From: Piezodorus guildinii | Taxonomy: Eukaryota > Arthropoda > Insecta > Hemiptera > Pentatomidae | Assembly: GCA_023052935.1 (NCBI GenBank) | Contig: CM041297.1 | Coordinates: 98,230,484-98,294,483 of the forward strand | Length of the DNA stretch: 64,000 nucleotides | Direction of reading: 5' to 3' | The notes under the pieces: model-generated | The model's database searches: none | What the model was told of the DNA's origin: nothing | Seen by the model: only the letters and a program-made list of their open reading frames with translations | Shown here: positions 1 to 12,752 of the stretch, piece after piece | Numbering within the stretch: position 1 is the stretch's first letter | Layout: the number at the start of each line of letters is the position of its first letter | Made by a program: the position numbers and the translations under genes

Positions 1-49
1 AAAAAGAACAAGCTGTCTGTACCTGTTCCTTTGCCTCATAACATATATA

Positions 50-175
50 ATTATTAACTTGATAAGTTGAGGGTGTAGTCGAATAAACACACAGTTAAGT
101 ATAAACTTAATTTAATGGTGCCGACGTTTCGGCCTAAATTATGGCCTTTCTTCAGGGCGATTGAAGTATTTAGAG
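50..175 (-). repeat. Penelope-type repeat, family B, single arm
   Basis: About 125 bp shared with the 12.4 kb palindrome: the GTTGAGGGTGTAGTCGA segment, the ACACACAGTTAAG segment, then the hammerhead-like core at 121-158. No reverse transcriptase is nearby. Confidence 0.65.
121..158 (-). ncRNA. Hammerhead ribozyme motif, Penelope type (family B)
   Basis: On the minus strand the order is CTGAAGA, a helix II with GGCC arms around an ATAATTTA loop, then GAAAC and GTC. This is the hammerhead core CUGANGA / GAAA / UH, but with extra A residues between the first box and helix II. Minimal hammerhead variants with short helices are known from Penelope-like elements. Activity is untested here. Confidence 0.6.
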
Positions 176-539
176 TCACAAAATTAAGGTGCTTATTAAG
201 TGTTATTTCTCAGGATTATAACATGCCTGAATATTAATGTAATAACAGTGTCATTCAGGACCATAACATATCTTTAGAATCTTATTTTTTTTTTAATTTC
301 GATTGGACTTGTTTTTTATTTAGTAGGGTTCGCAAAATAAATTACTATCGTAGTTTATTTTGTGTGTTGTTGCTATAGCTGAAGAATTTGTTTACTACCA
401 AATATTGTGCCGTTCTTCCTTATTCTTTCTTAATGAATCTCAACATGTATTTGGCGTGTTTTGAAATTAAGCTCTAGTCTATTATGTTTGGAATTCCTAT
501 AATGCCGAAAACCGCGAAAATTCCAGCTAATAGAGAGGA

Positions 540-780
540 AACCATTTGGGGTCCAACGGCCTGGTGGTATTTCATCACTAGCCGAGGACTACCATGTTTG
601 TAGGGCCTAGAGAAGGGCCGTAGAGAGGGAGAGGGAGGCTGCGCATGCGCGGATCAATACCCGCCCTATTATCTCCCGCCCTTTATTCCCTCCCTTCATC
701 CTCTCCTTCGCCCCCTCCTTCTTATTTCCAAGTGGCCCTTTCAGCCTTCCAGGGCCCGCCAAATAAGTTACATTAAAACA
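540..780. promoter_or_regulatory. GC-rich island with an NRF-1-like palindrome
   Basis: This stretch is sharply richer in G+C than its flanks. It contains CTGCGCATGCGCGG (639-652), essentially the NRF-1 / insect Ewg recognition palindrome GCGCATGCGC. A long pyrimidine tract (about 660-745) follows. Such a combination is seen at housekeeping-type promoters, but I see no adjacent exon. Promoter function is inference. Confidence 0.35.
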
Positions 781-1339
781 ATGTGTCTCTCCGCTAAAGG
801 GCGGCTTAGAGAGCTGCAGGGAAAAAGTAAATGTTTACAATACATTGTCCTTTTGTACAACTCGTATAGGTACAAGAAAGAAATAATTAAAAACATAGGA
901 AATAAATTTCCCTATTTAAAAAAACAATATACGTTCTAGGGCATAATAAGATCGTAGTATCGTAGTATAAATTTCGTAGTAAAATTTATATATAAATTCA
1001 ATTTAAAAAAAACTGAGGACCAACTGTCGTGCCAACAAATCCTCTTACAACGCCTGAGAGAAGAAGCAGTAAAGAGGTTCCTTAAAAAAAGGATTTAAAA
1101 AAAGGAATTTGGTCACAAACTTCAATAGAATACATTTTTATACATACTATAACAAAAACATATTAAAATAAAATTAGATAAATAGAAATATAGTTGTTAA
1201 GCTCATTCACGTAGTTGGTCTTTTTTTAAGCTTTTCCCTATTACATAATATAATCCGAACCTCTCACGAGGTAATTTGAACCTAGTTAGGTACAACCTAC
1301 AAATCTAGGTAATTAAAGATACAATTAGTTTGGATTTCC

Positions 1340-1470
1340 GATCACACTCTCTTGAGATTGTGGTGAAGGAAGAATTTCTTGTGAAAAATAGACTATACTC
1401 TTCTCCACCACTTTGTTCTTTAAATTATAAACTACGTTTCGACCTTGTTACGCCTTTTCCCCGTAATTAA
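1340..1470 (-). repeat. Penelope-like remnant, family F
   Basis: The minus strand at 1465-1431 ends in GGTCGAAACGTAG after a CGTAACAAG loop, like the second half of the other cores. Box 1 is degenerate. GTGGTGAAGGAAG (about 1360) and CTTCTCCACCAC (about 1400) are nearly inverse and resemble the arm of family C. Confidence 0.4.
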
Positions 1471-2277
1471 TGTTCTGAAAGGAAATTTAAAAAATTGGGT
1501 GCGGAAAACAAATTTGGGAGTAATACTTAAAATGTGTTAATTCTTTTTAAATACAAAGATATCTTGAATTATATTGAAGACTAGCAAACCTATGCACGCA
1601 CTTTCATATATTATTAAACTAAATTGATTGAATTAATAGTAATAATATTATTGAAAAATAACCCATAGCCCAGATAAAACAACAAAACTGTCCTTAGTAA
1701 TGAATAATTTAAATTAGTATCGGCGGATTGGCTACAAGCAATTGAAAAATGAACAAACCGAAGAACTAATAACGATATTATTAAGTGATTCGGAATAGTA
1801 AAACTCGAAAACTTGATGAACTTTCAAGCAATATTTTGTCGGAATTATTGAACTAAGATTTTAAACATTATATACCACAAAAATACTATAATAACTCCTT
1901 ATATAAAAATTATATACAAAACTTTTTTTTAATAAATATTTATCTTTATTTTTTTAATATATAACTATATATTTATATCTACGTATTTATATTATTTAGA
2001 GGAAGATTTGTCCGAGTAATAATGTAATTAAAATATAGAAAATACGTATGCTGAATTTCTAAAATCTGACTATATTAAAAAACCGGAAGTCAAACAAATT
2101 TATACACAACTTTGAAATAAAAGTTAAAACATCTATAATACAAATGGAATAGTTTTTGGTAACCTTATTTAGCTAGCGTAAATTTATGTGTCTTAACTGA
2201 GACGCAAATTTCCAAATTTCTTCTAAAAAAAAATTATCACTTAAATAAAAAGACTTGTAATAGATAGAAATATTCGA

Positions 2278-2362
2278 GAGTCAGTCTTTTATAATTTTAT
2301 TTTATAAACACAAGTTTGAGCCAAAACGTCGGCAAAATTAAAATATTAAAAGAGACTGACTC
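2278..2362 (+). repeat. Penelope-type repeat, family A, decayed
   Basis: GAGTCAGTCTTTT (2278-2290) and AAAGAGACTGACTC (2349-2362) flank a plus-strand remnant of the family A core (ACAAGTTTGAGCC then AAAACGTCGG, 2309-2333). Box 1 and half of helix II are deleted, so it cannot self-cleave. Flanking sequence to about 2412 also matches the 31.3 kb copy. Confidence 0.7.
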
Positions 2363-2419
2363 CCGATTCTACCTACGATAATTTCTTTAGTCGACTATAC
2401 ATCCTCTATAAAAAAAAAC

Positions 2420-4090
2420 TTGTACTATATTTATGTTACCAATTTTCTTTCTGAAATCCTAATTATTTGCATAATCACCATTGTTGATTATTTTTTATTA
2501 GTTTAATTATTTCTAAGACCCGGCACAAGCATTTTTGTTGTTTATACAACATTCCAGTTATTATAAATAATTCTTAAATCTTTATATTACAAATCAAAAT
2601 ATTACATTTCACAAATTTCGAAATGTTTAATCCACCTAAACAATTAAACCTTTAAAAAAAACAACTTCAATATTATTAATATCACAAAGCACCTTATTTA
2701 TATTATGTCATCATCAGATAATTTTAATATATATAATGATATGACAAGTAACTGATTTTTCTTTTATTATTTTAATGTGTGATTCACTTAAAAGCTCAAA
2801 TGGTAAAAAAAAATAATATTTAAAAATAGAAAACAGAATTATTGTGCTCATATAAAATAATTTAGGTAAAAATAAATTAATGGCGCTTTTAATTTTACTT
2901 TATGTTTGTAAAAAATATAATAGAAAATCTTATTAATATTTGTTCATTATTTAATTTCACTAAAATTTAATATTTTTGTAGCTGGATCAACACTTAAGAG
3001 AGAACTGTTTTAGGCCAATGAATGGGAAAGACAGTTCCCTAATATGGCGGGATCTAACCCCTCGATGGCCGACAAAATACTTTACAGGGTGCCCTGATAG
3101 CGTCCATGCTCTCTCTCACATATTAAAACTCAGATCCTTCGGTTTTCAATTCCTATCAATCTACTTGATTAAAACTATATATATTGTTTAAAGATTATGT
3201 GTTGAATAAATTATAACTGATATATTAGTCCAAACGAATGGAAAATTGATCAAGGTTTTACTGAATATAAAACCTATTTATCCGTGTATGCGATTATAGT
3301 TAACATTAAATTTATATCATTCCAAGTGTATTAAATCATATTATGACAATAATTGGGTATTTAGATGCATTCAACTTTGACTGAAAATCTTTGTTTATTT
3401 TATTTAAAATTTTAATATTTTACTTAATATTTATTAATGGTTTCGAAACTTTTATTGCTTAAACAAATTGTTTTTACAGCAACCGAAAAGAAATGCCTCG
3501 TTTTCGTCTATATTTTTATATAAGCTAAAAAAAATGATAGTGATATTGATTGGTATAATTAATAATTTTTTTTTTTTTTTAAGAACCTAACAATATAAAA
3601 AAAAATTATATTTCACTGACATTTGTTTTCCTAGTTATACTGTTATGCTTAAAAGTATTTTTTACGACCGATCAAATTACTATGTTAAACGTAGGTAGAG
3701 GCTTTAAGTCAGATACATTTAACCCAGTAATTATTATAGTAAGTAGTGATTAGTCCAATTTTTTTAAACAATTATTATGATTATTATTTTTCATTGAGTT
3801 TTATTCCATTAGCAGCTCTGATCTTTAATGTTATATAAGGCAGTTTTTAAAATATAACATATGTTTTGGACGTTAATCTGATCGTCCTTTGTAATCTGAC
3901 ATTTCCAACTGTTAGAAACACTAATAAATAATTTATGATGTAAGGTAAATACTAAGTTACAACGCCCTTACACAGTCGTTCTACTAATAACGGCTTCTTT
4001 TCAGACAGGGGTATTTTCAGATTATTTTTGACAACGGATCATTCTTTCTCTTTTACCTTTTTTTTTATATTTTATAACTTATAATAAAAT
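2420..4090. other. AT-rich stretch, no gene seen
   Basis: Mostly A/T with only short frames. A slightly richer unique block lies at about 2985-3120. Nothing else assigned. Confidence 0.5.
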
Positions 4091-4094
4091 TATT

Positions 4095-4325
4095 TCCCTT
4101 ATCCGATACAGTATGGCGATGAGAAAGTACCGGTATGATTCCCCCCAGACGTGCAAACAGGATAAGGCCAACATCCTGAGAACGTGACGAAGGTCCTGCA
4201 ATAAAACCAAGGATTAACTTGTACACAGGACCTTCCAAGGATTATTGGTCCAAGGGACGCCTGTCGGTCTTGGATAACCAATGTATACACTGTTGATAGA
4301 TCCCATATGGCAGTGAGAAGGTATT
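4095..4325. other. Unrecognised balanced block with near-inverse or repeated ends
   Basis: GTATGGCGATGAGAAAGTAC (about 4111) and CCATATGGCAGTGAGAAGGTA (about 4303) are similar words at both ends in direct orientation. A 63-codon minus-strand frame fills the block but has no recognisable domain. It may be an old repeat. Confidence 0.3.
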
Positions 4326-4642
4326 GATTGTTATAACGTATTTCTCTGTAAGGAAAATTCCCTTGTTCTTGTAGCTCAGGAAAGAATAGACAAATAAACT
4401 CAAAAATTACTAATGTAACGTTCTATCATGCCAGATTTCGAAAGTTACTGTATAACCGACGTATCTTAATAGATATAGTAAGCGAATTTTAATATTTTAT
4501 TAATAAGTAAAATTTAAGGATTCGTCCATTTGATCTAAGCTAAAATGATATTCTTTTTTTAGTTCACGTATCATATTATTCTCTAATATAAATTTTTTCT
4601 TCTTTAAAAAAAAAATAATTTATTTGATCTATTTAATATAAT

Positions 4643-5378
4643 AAAATCTGGTGCGGGTAACACACGACTTTCATTTCCCTCCGTTGTTGAAATCAATTTA
4701 AAAACTAATAAAGTTAGACATGAAAAAGGTATAGCACTTTTATTAAGGAAACCTGTGTTTTATTTGATAACTATTTAAAATTATTAAAGAATCACTGTTT
4801 TATCCGCTTATCTCACCCACTCCGATTTTCCAATTACCTTTTACTAAAATCTTTAATTCCGGTGTAGTTCCTTCTATATTCTATGCTTATGTTTAAATAA
4901 AAATTACCTATAAAATATTTTTTCTTTTTCCTTTAGTTGGCAATGAATTTGTTCAACAAACATTTGTATTATGTTTTGAATATTTGTTGTAAACGAAGAA
5001 AATTTAATATCGACACTTAAGCACAGTCAGACTATTTCGATCAGATGAACCTATATGATAATAAAACCCATTAAATTTTACATGAATATAAGCAATTTTA
5101 ATAAAAAACGTAAAAAGTGGTTTTTGAGAAAATCGTGAAAAAGTGAAATACATGGTATAAAGTTGCTTTTCTGGTTAATTTTGATAAATAGGTTGCTGTA
5201 ATATCTCAGACCCACATGCTTTAAAATATGAAATTTCAGGTTTATACAATTCTTTTTTCTAACTTACGACACACACTCATAAGGATTTCTATCGGTACCA
5301 TAAAACTCGAATTAGAAAATTTTCACGATCGCAATACTTTCCCTTACTGCAATATTTCATATATAGGCAAGTGAAAGT
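4643..5378 (-). mobile_element. Fam1 element, reverse orientation, diverged
   Basis: It starts with AAAATCTGGTGCGGGTAAC and the CACACGACTTTC block and ends in the TTTCCCTTAC block plus GTGAAAGT near 5378. Middle blocks (the AAAATTTTACATGAATATA and AGAAAATCGTGAAAAAG regions) match other reverse copies with many changes and deletions. Confidence 0.8.
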
Positions 5379-5439
5379 AATATAACCTACGCTCTACCTA
5401 TGTATACTTCAAGAAGAAGGTATTAATTATTAGTTAATT

Positions 5440-5780
5440 TATAACTATGTAACATTTTTTAGTCGAATCTGATGTAGTTTATAACGTGCAGGCAACCAAC
5501 CTCCAGATTTTTTCCACTTGCCATGTTTTCGAAATGTTTACCAGACGTTTCCATCAGTCTGTGACCTGCTACCAGATATTTTTTTACAAGAGCCAGGACA
5601 TGTTTCAAACTACCAAAAGATGTCCCGTTGCATAAGGTCTTCAAGTGCCCACTGCGGAAGCACCGAGACGGCAATGGTGGAACACCACGTTCTGTACTTT
5701 ACGGGCCTGTCTCGACAACGACGAGTGAAGTGGACTTTTACTGCTTACATCTAATGGCCTGTACTTAGGGGTCTGAGGAC
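5440..5780. other. Unrecognised balanced block
   Basis: Frames of 71 (minus) and 78 (plus) codons overlap here, neither recognisable. The block lies between two Fam1 copies. It could be an exon-like remnant or a unique transposon piece. Confidence 0.25.
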
Positions 5781-6383
5781 TTTATAACTTGAAATTAGTT
5801 GTTCCTATTTCATTTATTTAGTTAAGTTTACCTTTTATAAATATTTATAATTGAATTAAAAGTATTAATTAATAACAATTTTTTAAGGATATCTTATTGG
5901 TTCCAATGGAAACATAAAAATAATTAGTAATTCATTTTAATAATAATTTCAATTGTTGTTTTTTTATTCCCCTTTTATCATTTATTCAATCATTATATTT
6001 TATTATGTTTTATATTTATACACCACTTTCTACTAATAACATTGAGAGGTATTAAAAAACACACGACTTACACTCACCTTGGTTAATGAAATCAATTTAA
6101 AAACTATGATATAATTTAAGATATAAAAGTTCAGATTAAACTATTATATTTAATTCCGTCGGAAAAATAATTTTTTTAATTAATTTAAACAACTATATAC
6201 AAATTTTATTTATAATAGTCACATAAATGTATACCATATCGGTCAATTTATGTGCCCTACACAACTTTTTGTATAAAACAATATTTTTACCCAAGGTTTT
6301 CGGCTTTCCACTGTTATGTTTTACAGCTTTAATTTCATTCTTATGTTCATAGAAAAAAAAATTGCTCTAATAAAGTATATTTA

Positions 6384-6475
6384 TTGTATGAATCTGATCC
6401 TGTAGCAATATTATTATTGTCCATTGTGACAAATTGTAATATATCCGAATAAATAAGTTTAATTAAAAAAAAAAA
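6384..6475 (+). repeat. Retroposon 3'-tail repeat (Fam2), plus orientation
   Basis: About 90 bp running through TTATTGTCCATTGTGACAAA and AATATATCCGAATAAATA to an A-run. The AATAAA-like end followed by poly-A suggests the 3' end of a retroposed element whose body I cannot identify. Confidence 0.6.
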
Positions 6476-6695
6476 AGTATATTTACTCTTATCTCATTTA
6501 ATTGGTTACCAGTTTCGTTCAACCTTTATATGTGGTCATTTTTATCAACACTAATAAAGTGATATTGTTATTCTTCTTAGAAACTACAAAATCAAAGTTA
6601 CTTTAGAGGAAGCAAATTTAAAATATCGGCATTTAAGCCATACCAGACCACTTCAATTAGAATGAAACCTACTTGATATTTGTTTCTAATGCTTA

Positions 6696-6775
6696 AATTT
6701 ATTAATTCGGATATATTACAATTTGTCGCAATGGACAATAATAATGTTCCTATAGGAACACATTCATACAATATT
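6696..6775 (-). repeat. Retroposon 3'-tail repeat (Fam2), minus orientation
   Basis: Inverse copy of the 6384-6475 segment, about 220 bp downstream. The two form an inverted repeat of ~70 bp arms inside a broken Fam1 copy. Confidence 0.6.
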
Positions 6776-7149
6776 TACAATATAAACCAAAGGAAAGTCA
6801 AATTACATAAGATGAAACTAAAATAAATAAAGGTATTTAATAACAAATACGTGATATTAAAGTCCATTAAAATTTAGATCGATACAGCAAGTTTAATCAA
6901 ATCTTTAGAGCCGATTTAGATGAAAAATTTACTGTAATATGCCGGACGTGTAGTTGTCTTAAATATCGAATTTCAGTTACGTACCACTTTTCGTTTTGTG
7001 TTATGCTTACCATACTCACAGACCTTTTTGCAGGTCTTGGTCATTCGTGCTAATGGGAACCCTAAATTATGTATTTTCGGTGAAGAATCTAATTCAAAGT
7101 TTTCGGGATCGCTATACACCCCTTGAAGTAAAAATAAAAATTAAGTTAA

Positions 7150-10100
7150 AGGTAGAGAAAACTTCGACATTTATGTCTTGTCAGATTATTCATGATGAAT
7201 AAAACCTACCGCTGTTAATAGTCCTTAATTGAAATTGGTTTCAAGAATATGTGCAAAGTTTATGGCATAAATTAGTATATATTGATGAAAAATATACAGT
7301 ATCATAGATGGTGTATATCTTTTAATTGGAGTTTAATTTTAGTTTAATAGGAGTTTCCGTTTTTTAAGTTGACTTACCAAACATTCAGACTATTTTGGAA
7401 GTCTAGGTTATTAAGTCTCAGGAAACCGATCCTAAAGAGTTGAATACTTGGATTTAAATACTTACATCGTCTCAGTAATATGAAAGTTACTAATCTAATA
7501 TATAAGTGAATGTAGTACTGTTTCCACTATGATAATGTCATAGAATATTGATAGCTTATTAATGCTTTTATAGCTGATAAAAATGTCTTTTTTTTTAGTT
7601 TGTGAAACCTGATTACAGCATTAAATGCCTTTTTTATTTCTCTGGATTAGTTCAATAAATTACAATGTTATGATTTCAACGAAACATTGTTTCTTAGTTG
7701 TGTGTTCATTTAAACGATTCCTGTATTACTACAACCATTTTTTTTCCATTCCAGTCCAAGTCAGATCTCAGACCTTGGTTAAAAACTGCCAAGCCTTCCG
7801 GGATATTTAAAAACGTTTTTCTTCTAAATATTTTTATTAATTTATCGTTGGGTTACTTAATCCAGGACGCATATTTTATTCAAATTCTGTCTCGGAATAA
7901 TAAATATATCTCCATCTAGCCGGAACTGTCTTAAGATAAGTTTATCACAGTTTTACGTTGAGGATAGTATCAGTTCGTTAGTTCATATCTATGATTCCCC
8001 TCCCCCATTTTTTTTTTATCAGTTTTTCACGTAATGGCTTATATCACACACCTTGTTTATTTTCCATTTTTATCACCTTTTTGTTCTGCTTAAGTGGGAA
8101 ACCACAATCACTGACTTAATATTTTGCAATTGCCAATAATTTCCTTGTATCAAGAGTTGACATAACCCGTATCGAAATTAGTTTTGTTCCGAAATATCAC
8201 AATATTTGAGTGAAAATAATGTAGCTAATTATTAAAACTTATTTCTAATACAGGAAAATATATTAATAAATATATATTCAATGAAATTCAGTCCATAATT
8301 GCAACATTGATTTCCAAAAGGTACTAAAGAACATTTTTTACAAAATTGATATTTTGACATATCAAAATATCCTAATTTTGTATTTGTATCCCAATAATTT
8401 ACTTTTATCAAAATTTTCTATTTAATTTTATCTAATAAATGCACAAGTCCTTTAAAAACGCGATTTAGAAATGCAATTATTTCGAAAGCTACTAAATCCA
8501 CTTTCGTTCTAAATTATACTAAAACATTTCATTCCATAAGTTAAATATATTGTATTTAATATAGTAAAAAAAAAAAAATCTAGATTCTAATGCGAAAAGA
8601 ATTGAATAAGTTGTTTAATAATGTAGTAGTGAGAGATTTTCGCCCTTCCTATAAAAATTTCTAGAATGATGAAGTTTTTGGGAACTCAACGTCTCAATTA
8701 ACAAAATTGACAGAAAGTCATCAGTGGTTAGGTTTTTATCTCTATTAATTTTAAATAAATAAAACTAAATAAAAATATGCATAACTAAGCTATCCTTGAA
8801 ATGATTTGTTTTTCTTTAGGAATTATAAAATGCATAGTATAAAGTAGCCCTCACAGCCATCAGATTTTGGTAAAAAAGTTGGTGTAACATTTCAGGAGTT
8901 TAGTTGTCTTAAATATGAAACTTAATTTTCGTACAATTATAATGTAGCTAACAATTAACTCATATTACTAATACAGAAAATTGATTCATAAATATATAAT
9001 AATATATATGAATTTATAGAATATGGGATAGACAATTTTTAAACTTTTTTTTAATATTTAAATTAGAGAACTCATGAAATTCAATCCATAATTAAGAAAA
9101 TTTACAGAAAGTTTTCAGCAACTAGGTTTTTGTCTCTAATTATATAAAAATAAAAGCAACATTTACTGCAGAAATGAGCTTTGCTAGAAATATTTGTTTT
9201 TCTTTGGAAATTATAATTTATTTATCCTAATCATTTTATTATTATTTTTTATTGCTCTTAAATAAAATTAAATCAAACTTGCTGAATCTCACTGTTTAGT
9301 TGAAAACTATCTTTACAAAATATATATTTTTCTAAAATAAATGCTCCGTTATTTCTGTACACATTTTAATTGCTTTTAAAAACAAATCATGTCTGATTAA
9401 GATTTTTAAATAATTAAAATACTTATAAGAAAATGAAATATTCCCTTATTTTGGTTTTATTATAACAAGATTAAATTATAGTTAGTTATTTATTCTTTCA
9501 GAGCCTCTACTACAAAGGCTCATTGGCAGTTCATAAGTACAATTATAGTTCTGTATCCTTTACGTAAAATATTTAATAAAACAATCTCAAATTTAATAAA
9601 ATAATTTCCTACGTAAATTAAGAGACTAGAAAAATAGAACGTATTCTATGATTCAGCAAATTTACTAAAAATTATGTATGGATGGCTATAATAAATATCT
9701 TATTACTTTATTTTAATTTCAAGATATTTGTCGGTGAGGTTATTAACCATCTTAAAAAATGTTGAAGGATTTTATTTTGTTTAATAAATATCAAAAGTAC
9801 TGTATCCTATTTTAGCTAATTTATCATATTTTTAAATTATTATTGGTGTAACAAGATTTTTCTAGATTGGTTGATTAACAAGTTTTTTTTAAATGGCAAT
9901 TGATGTATTTTAAATTTACTGTGTTATTAATACGTATTAATTCAGTATTAAGACTGCAAATAAATAACTAGGGAGTAATAGTTAGAAGAAATAAACATGA
10001 AGACAAAGGTAAATTTATGGTAGGCTATATATTATGCGATAAACACTTGTGACATTGTTTAGGAACTGTTTAGGAATGTCGTAAAAATAAACCGTATCCA

Positions 10101-11600
10101 TTCAAAAACATCAACATAAAACGACTGTTAGAAGATATGGTTATTATGTAAGTAAAATTAGTCGGACATCAAGTAGTGATGTTTTCATCGCCATACAATG
10201 AATATGTCAAAACTAAGCGACTTAGTACTTGATAAATTGTTAACAAGAATTAAGTTTAATCGTTTTTGCTTCTTAATTTATTGGTATGTTATATAAAGAG
10301 GAGAATTTATTACCATCATACGATGTTTCAGAGACAAACTGGTTAGTCGTAATCATTAAATGTAATAATCATTATACATAGATAATCTTTTATTTATAAT
10401 TATTATTAAAACATTTGTTTAATTAAAATCAATATAAAAAGTAGATTTAAAAATAAAAACGAAACCATAAAAATAACAACAACACTAAAATCAAAAGTTC
10501 GCTTGTCCTTGCAATCAATTGTACGAATCCTTTAGCCAAAATTATATTTTTGTGACATAATTATATGTTTGTAACATATTTATTCTTGTTTAAACGAAAA
10601 TAAAAAATTGATAATATTTTTCACAAACGACATTTTCTACTCTGCATTATTACTAATAATGAATTACCTTAAAAAAGAAAAAAAAAGAAGCTATTATAAA
10701 CTTTATATAGCATAATTGTGGTTCTTTAAATAAACATTTAAAACTAATATTTTCACCAGAACCAAAATGTTTCTCTAAGGAATATGATTTTATCAGTTAT
10801 TATTCAATGTAATACCAAAAGTTTCATAAATTTGGGAAACTAAACAAAATATCCTTATCTTAAATTATAAATTTATACAATATTTATATTTATTTTTATT
10901 TTTAATTTGTAATAGTAAATCTTGATTTTTTTTATTTGTGTTTCTGTCTCTATCTTACAGGGTCATTGGCGCCACTTTGATATTAGTTTATATGGAATTG
11001 ATCTTACTTCAACGCAATGGTATTATTACAAATGTGTCAAAGAGTGATTATTTATAAATAAGCTTTTCATAACTTAAGACGTTATAGGTTAGGAATATAT
11101 TTTCTAACTAAATAAATATAAATACGGTCGAAGGTATGTAATTAAAAGTGAATATTTACAAAATAAACCAAATTTTCCTTCGTTAGTTAATAAAGTTACT
11201 TAGATGTATTTTAATTATTATTTTTATTTAATTTTTATCTTTATGGAGATTTTCACTTCAACTAAACATTAAATTGAGGAAGTTGTTATATTTATTCTTC
11301 CTTTTGTTTATTAATGTTATTTTATCCTATATTTATGTGGCCTTATGATTTTACTGAACAGATTTTTGGCAGAGTATTATGTGTGTATAATATACTATTT
11401 TATATACTGCAATAAATATTAAAAAAATAAACTAAATGGTGTTATTTTATAAGGGATTAAAGTTTTTTTTTTAATTATTAGTATTTTTTTTTATTCAAGG
11501 TAATTAAGAATATATTTTTAAAATTTAAATGAAAGTTATGCATAAAATAATTAAGTTTTCAGTATATTTCTCGTTCATGTTTTTAAATCACTCTTGAATT
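7150..11600. other. AT-rich stretch, little recognisable content
   Basis: Apart from the Fam1 fragment at 8.8 kb, nothing is assignable. Two diverged copies of a ~130 bp segment, recognisable by ACAGAAAGT and by TTTGTTTTTCTTT followed by GGAA, occur near 8700-8830 and 9095-9215. Frames up to 73 codons near 7.7 kb are low complexity. Confidence 0.5.
8825..8945 (-). repeat. Fam1 fragment
   Basis: About 120 bp corresponding to the region around ATAGTATAAAGTAGCC and GTTGTCTTAAATATGAAAC of reverse-oriented Fam1 copies. Ends are absent. Confidence 0.6.
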
Positions 11601-11639
11601 ATTCAATAAATATAATAGTTTTTTTTTTCTTTTTTTTCA

Positions 11640-12220
11640 GAAAGGTGACATCCTTGTCTTGAAAAAACCCGAAAGCAATCTTGGATGAGGTAATCAGCGG
11701 TTGAGAACATTCTTCGCAAAGAAAAAAAAAAATCATTCGCAGAGGAGGATAACTCACGAAGAAAATCCCCACCCTCCCTGACATCGCACGTGAAGAGCAT
11801 CAGAACCGGCGAGGTATCCTTGAAGCATGCATACGTAATGCCCTCATCAGAGCCCGCCTCGGAAGACATACAATTTTAAGAAGGAGGAAGGGAAATGGGA
11901 GCGGGAAAAAAAGCGGGAAAGGATCATTAGAGGAGAAAAGTTTTCCCTGTTAATTATAAAGTCGCTAGATAAGGGAGGGAAATGAAAAGCGGACCTGCGC
12001 TGAATAAAACAGCTCTAAGGTAATCTTAGGGACCGATCTCGGCTCAGTCATCTCCAGCGTCCAGATTACGGCTTCTTGTAATTACCTTCCGCCTTACACA
12101 GCCTGCTTTTATTCCAGCTCCAGCTCCAGAGGGCCAACCCTTCTATCTGGGGCTGATAAGGCACTTACTGATTAGGAGGGTGTAGCGAGGAGCTTTTGAA
12201 AAGGTTTGAAATAAAAAAAA
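11640..12220. promoter_or_regulatory. Balanced-composition island, candidate conserved element
   Basis: About 580 bp of non-repetitive sequence with markedly higher G+C than its surroundings, including a polypurine block (11880-11940). Homeodomain-like TAATTA-type sites occur near 11955 and 12081. It begins right after a pyrimidine tract ending TTTTTTCAG, which resembles a 3' splice site, but no sustained reading frame follows. It could be a non-coding exon or an enhancer. Confidence 0.3.
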
Positions 12221-12456
12221 CGGGCGCACTTTCTTGCCCATGTACAGTGTCTCCTCAGAAAGTTACAAAATAAAAACATGATAAGTAAATTAAGCTTTAT
12301 TCTACTAGAACAACCAACACTATTTACTTCATGTCCCAACGATCAACAACTACTAGCAACCCTTGCAGACTTATATTGAATAAAAATACATTAAATGAGA
12401 GAAGTTGGTTGAGGGTGCAGTCAATTTAACACACAATTAAGCTTAATTTATTGGTG

Positions 12457-12493
12457 CCGACGTTTCGGCCTAAATTATAGGTCTTCTTCAGGG
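12457..12493 (-). ncRNA. Hammerhead ribozyme motif (family B, left arm)
   Basis: The minus strand reads CTGAAGA, a helix II partly weakened by a substitution, then GAAAC and GTC. The core boxes are intact, with one A between box 1 and helix II. Confidence 0.6.
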
Positions 12494-12546
12494 TGGTTGT
12501 GTTTCTCTAACTTGGTTGACTGACGCCTTCTCAGCTCACACAACCA

Positions 12547-12583
12547 CCCTGAAGAAGGTCTATAATTTAGGCAGAAACGTCGG
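12547..12583 (+). ncRNA. Hammerhead ribozyme motif (family B, right arm)
   Basis: The plus strand reads CTGAAGA, then a GGTC...GGCA helix II, then GAAAC and GTCGG. Helix II closes poorly because GGCC has become GGCA on one side, so this copy may be inactive. Confidence 0.6.
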
Positions 12584-12616
12584 CACCAATAAATTAAGTT
12601 TACGCTTAATTGTGTG

Positions 12617-12752
12617 GTATCGAAGTTCTACCACTGGGTAGTTTCTTCACAAGCCTTTCACGCCCTTTATTCTAATTCAACAGTTTTACTTATTGTATTT
12701 ATGTTAATACAGTTGTAAAATTCAATAAAATATGAATAAAAAAAAAAAAAAA
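12617..12752 (+). mobile_element. Very short 5'-truncated Jockey-family LINE with poly-A and TSD
   Basis: This insert of about 136 bp ends in roughly 16 A residues. It is flanked by the direct repeat AATTGTGTG at 12608-12616 and 12753-12761. Its last 60 bases, with TACAGTTGTAAA followed by TTCAATAAAA, match the 3' end of the Jockey fragment at 45.2 kb in reverse complement. It interrupts the right arm of the Penelope-type palindrome, so it is younger than that palindrome. Confidence 0.8.

Larger units (their letters stand above)
6056..7130 (-). mobile_element. Fam1 element, reverse orientation, broken by another repeat
   Basis: The proximal end (ACACACGACTTACACTCACC, about 6060) and the distal blocks (ATATCGGCATTTAAGCC near 6625 and the GGGATCGCTATACACC end near 7110) are Fam1. 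Between them are two opposed copies of another repeat tail (6384-6475 and 6696-6775). The distal terminal repeat is degraded. Confidence 0.7.
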
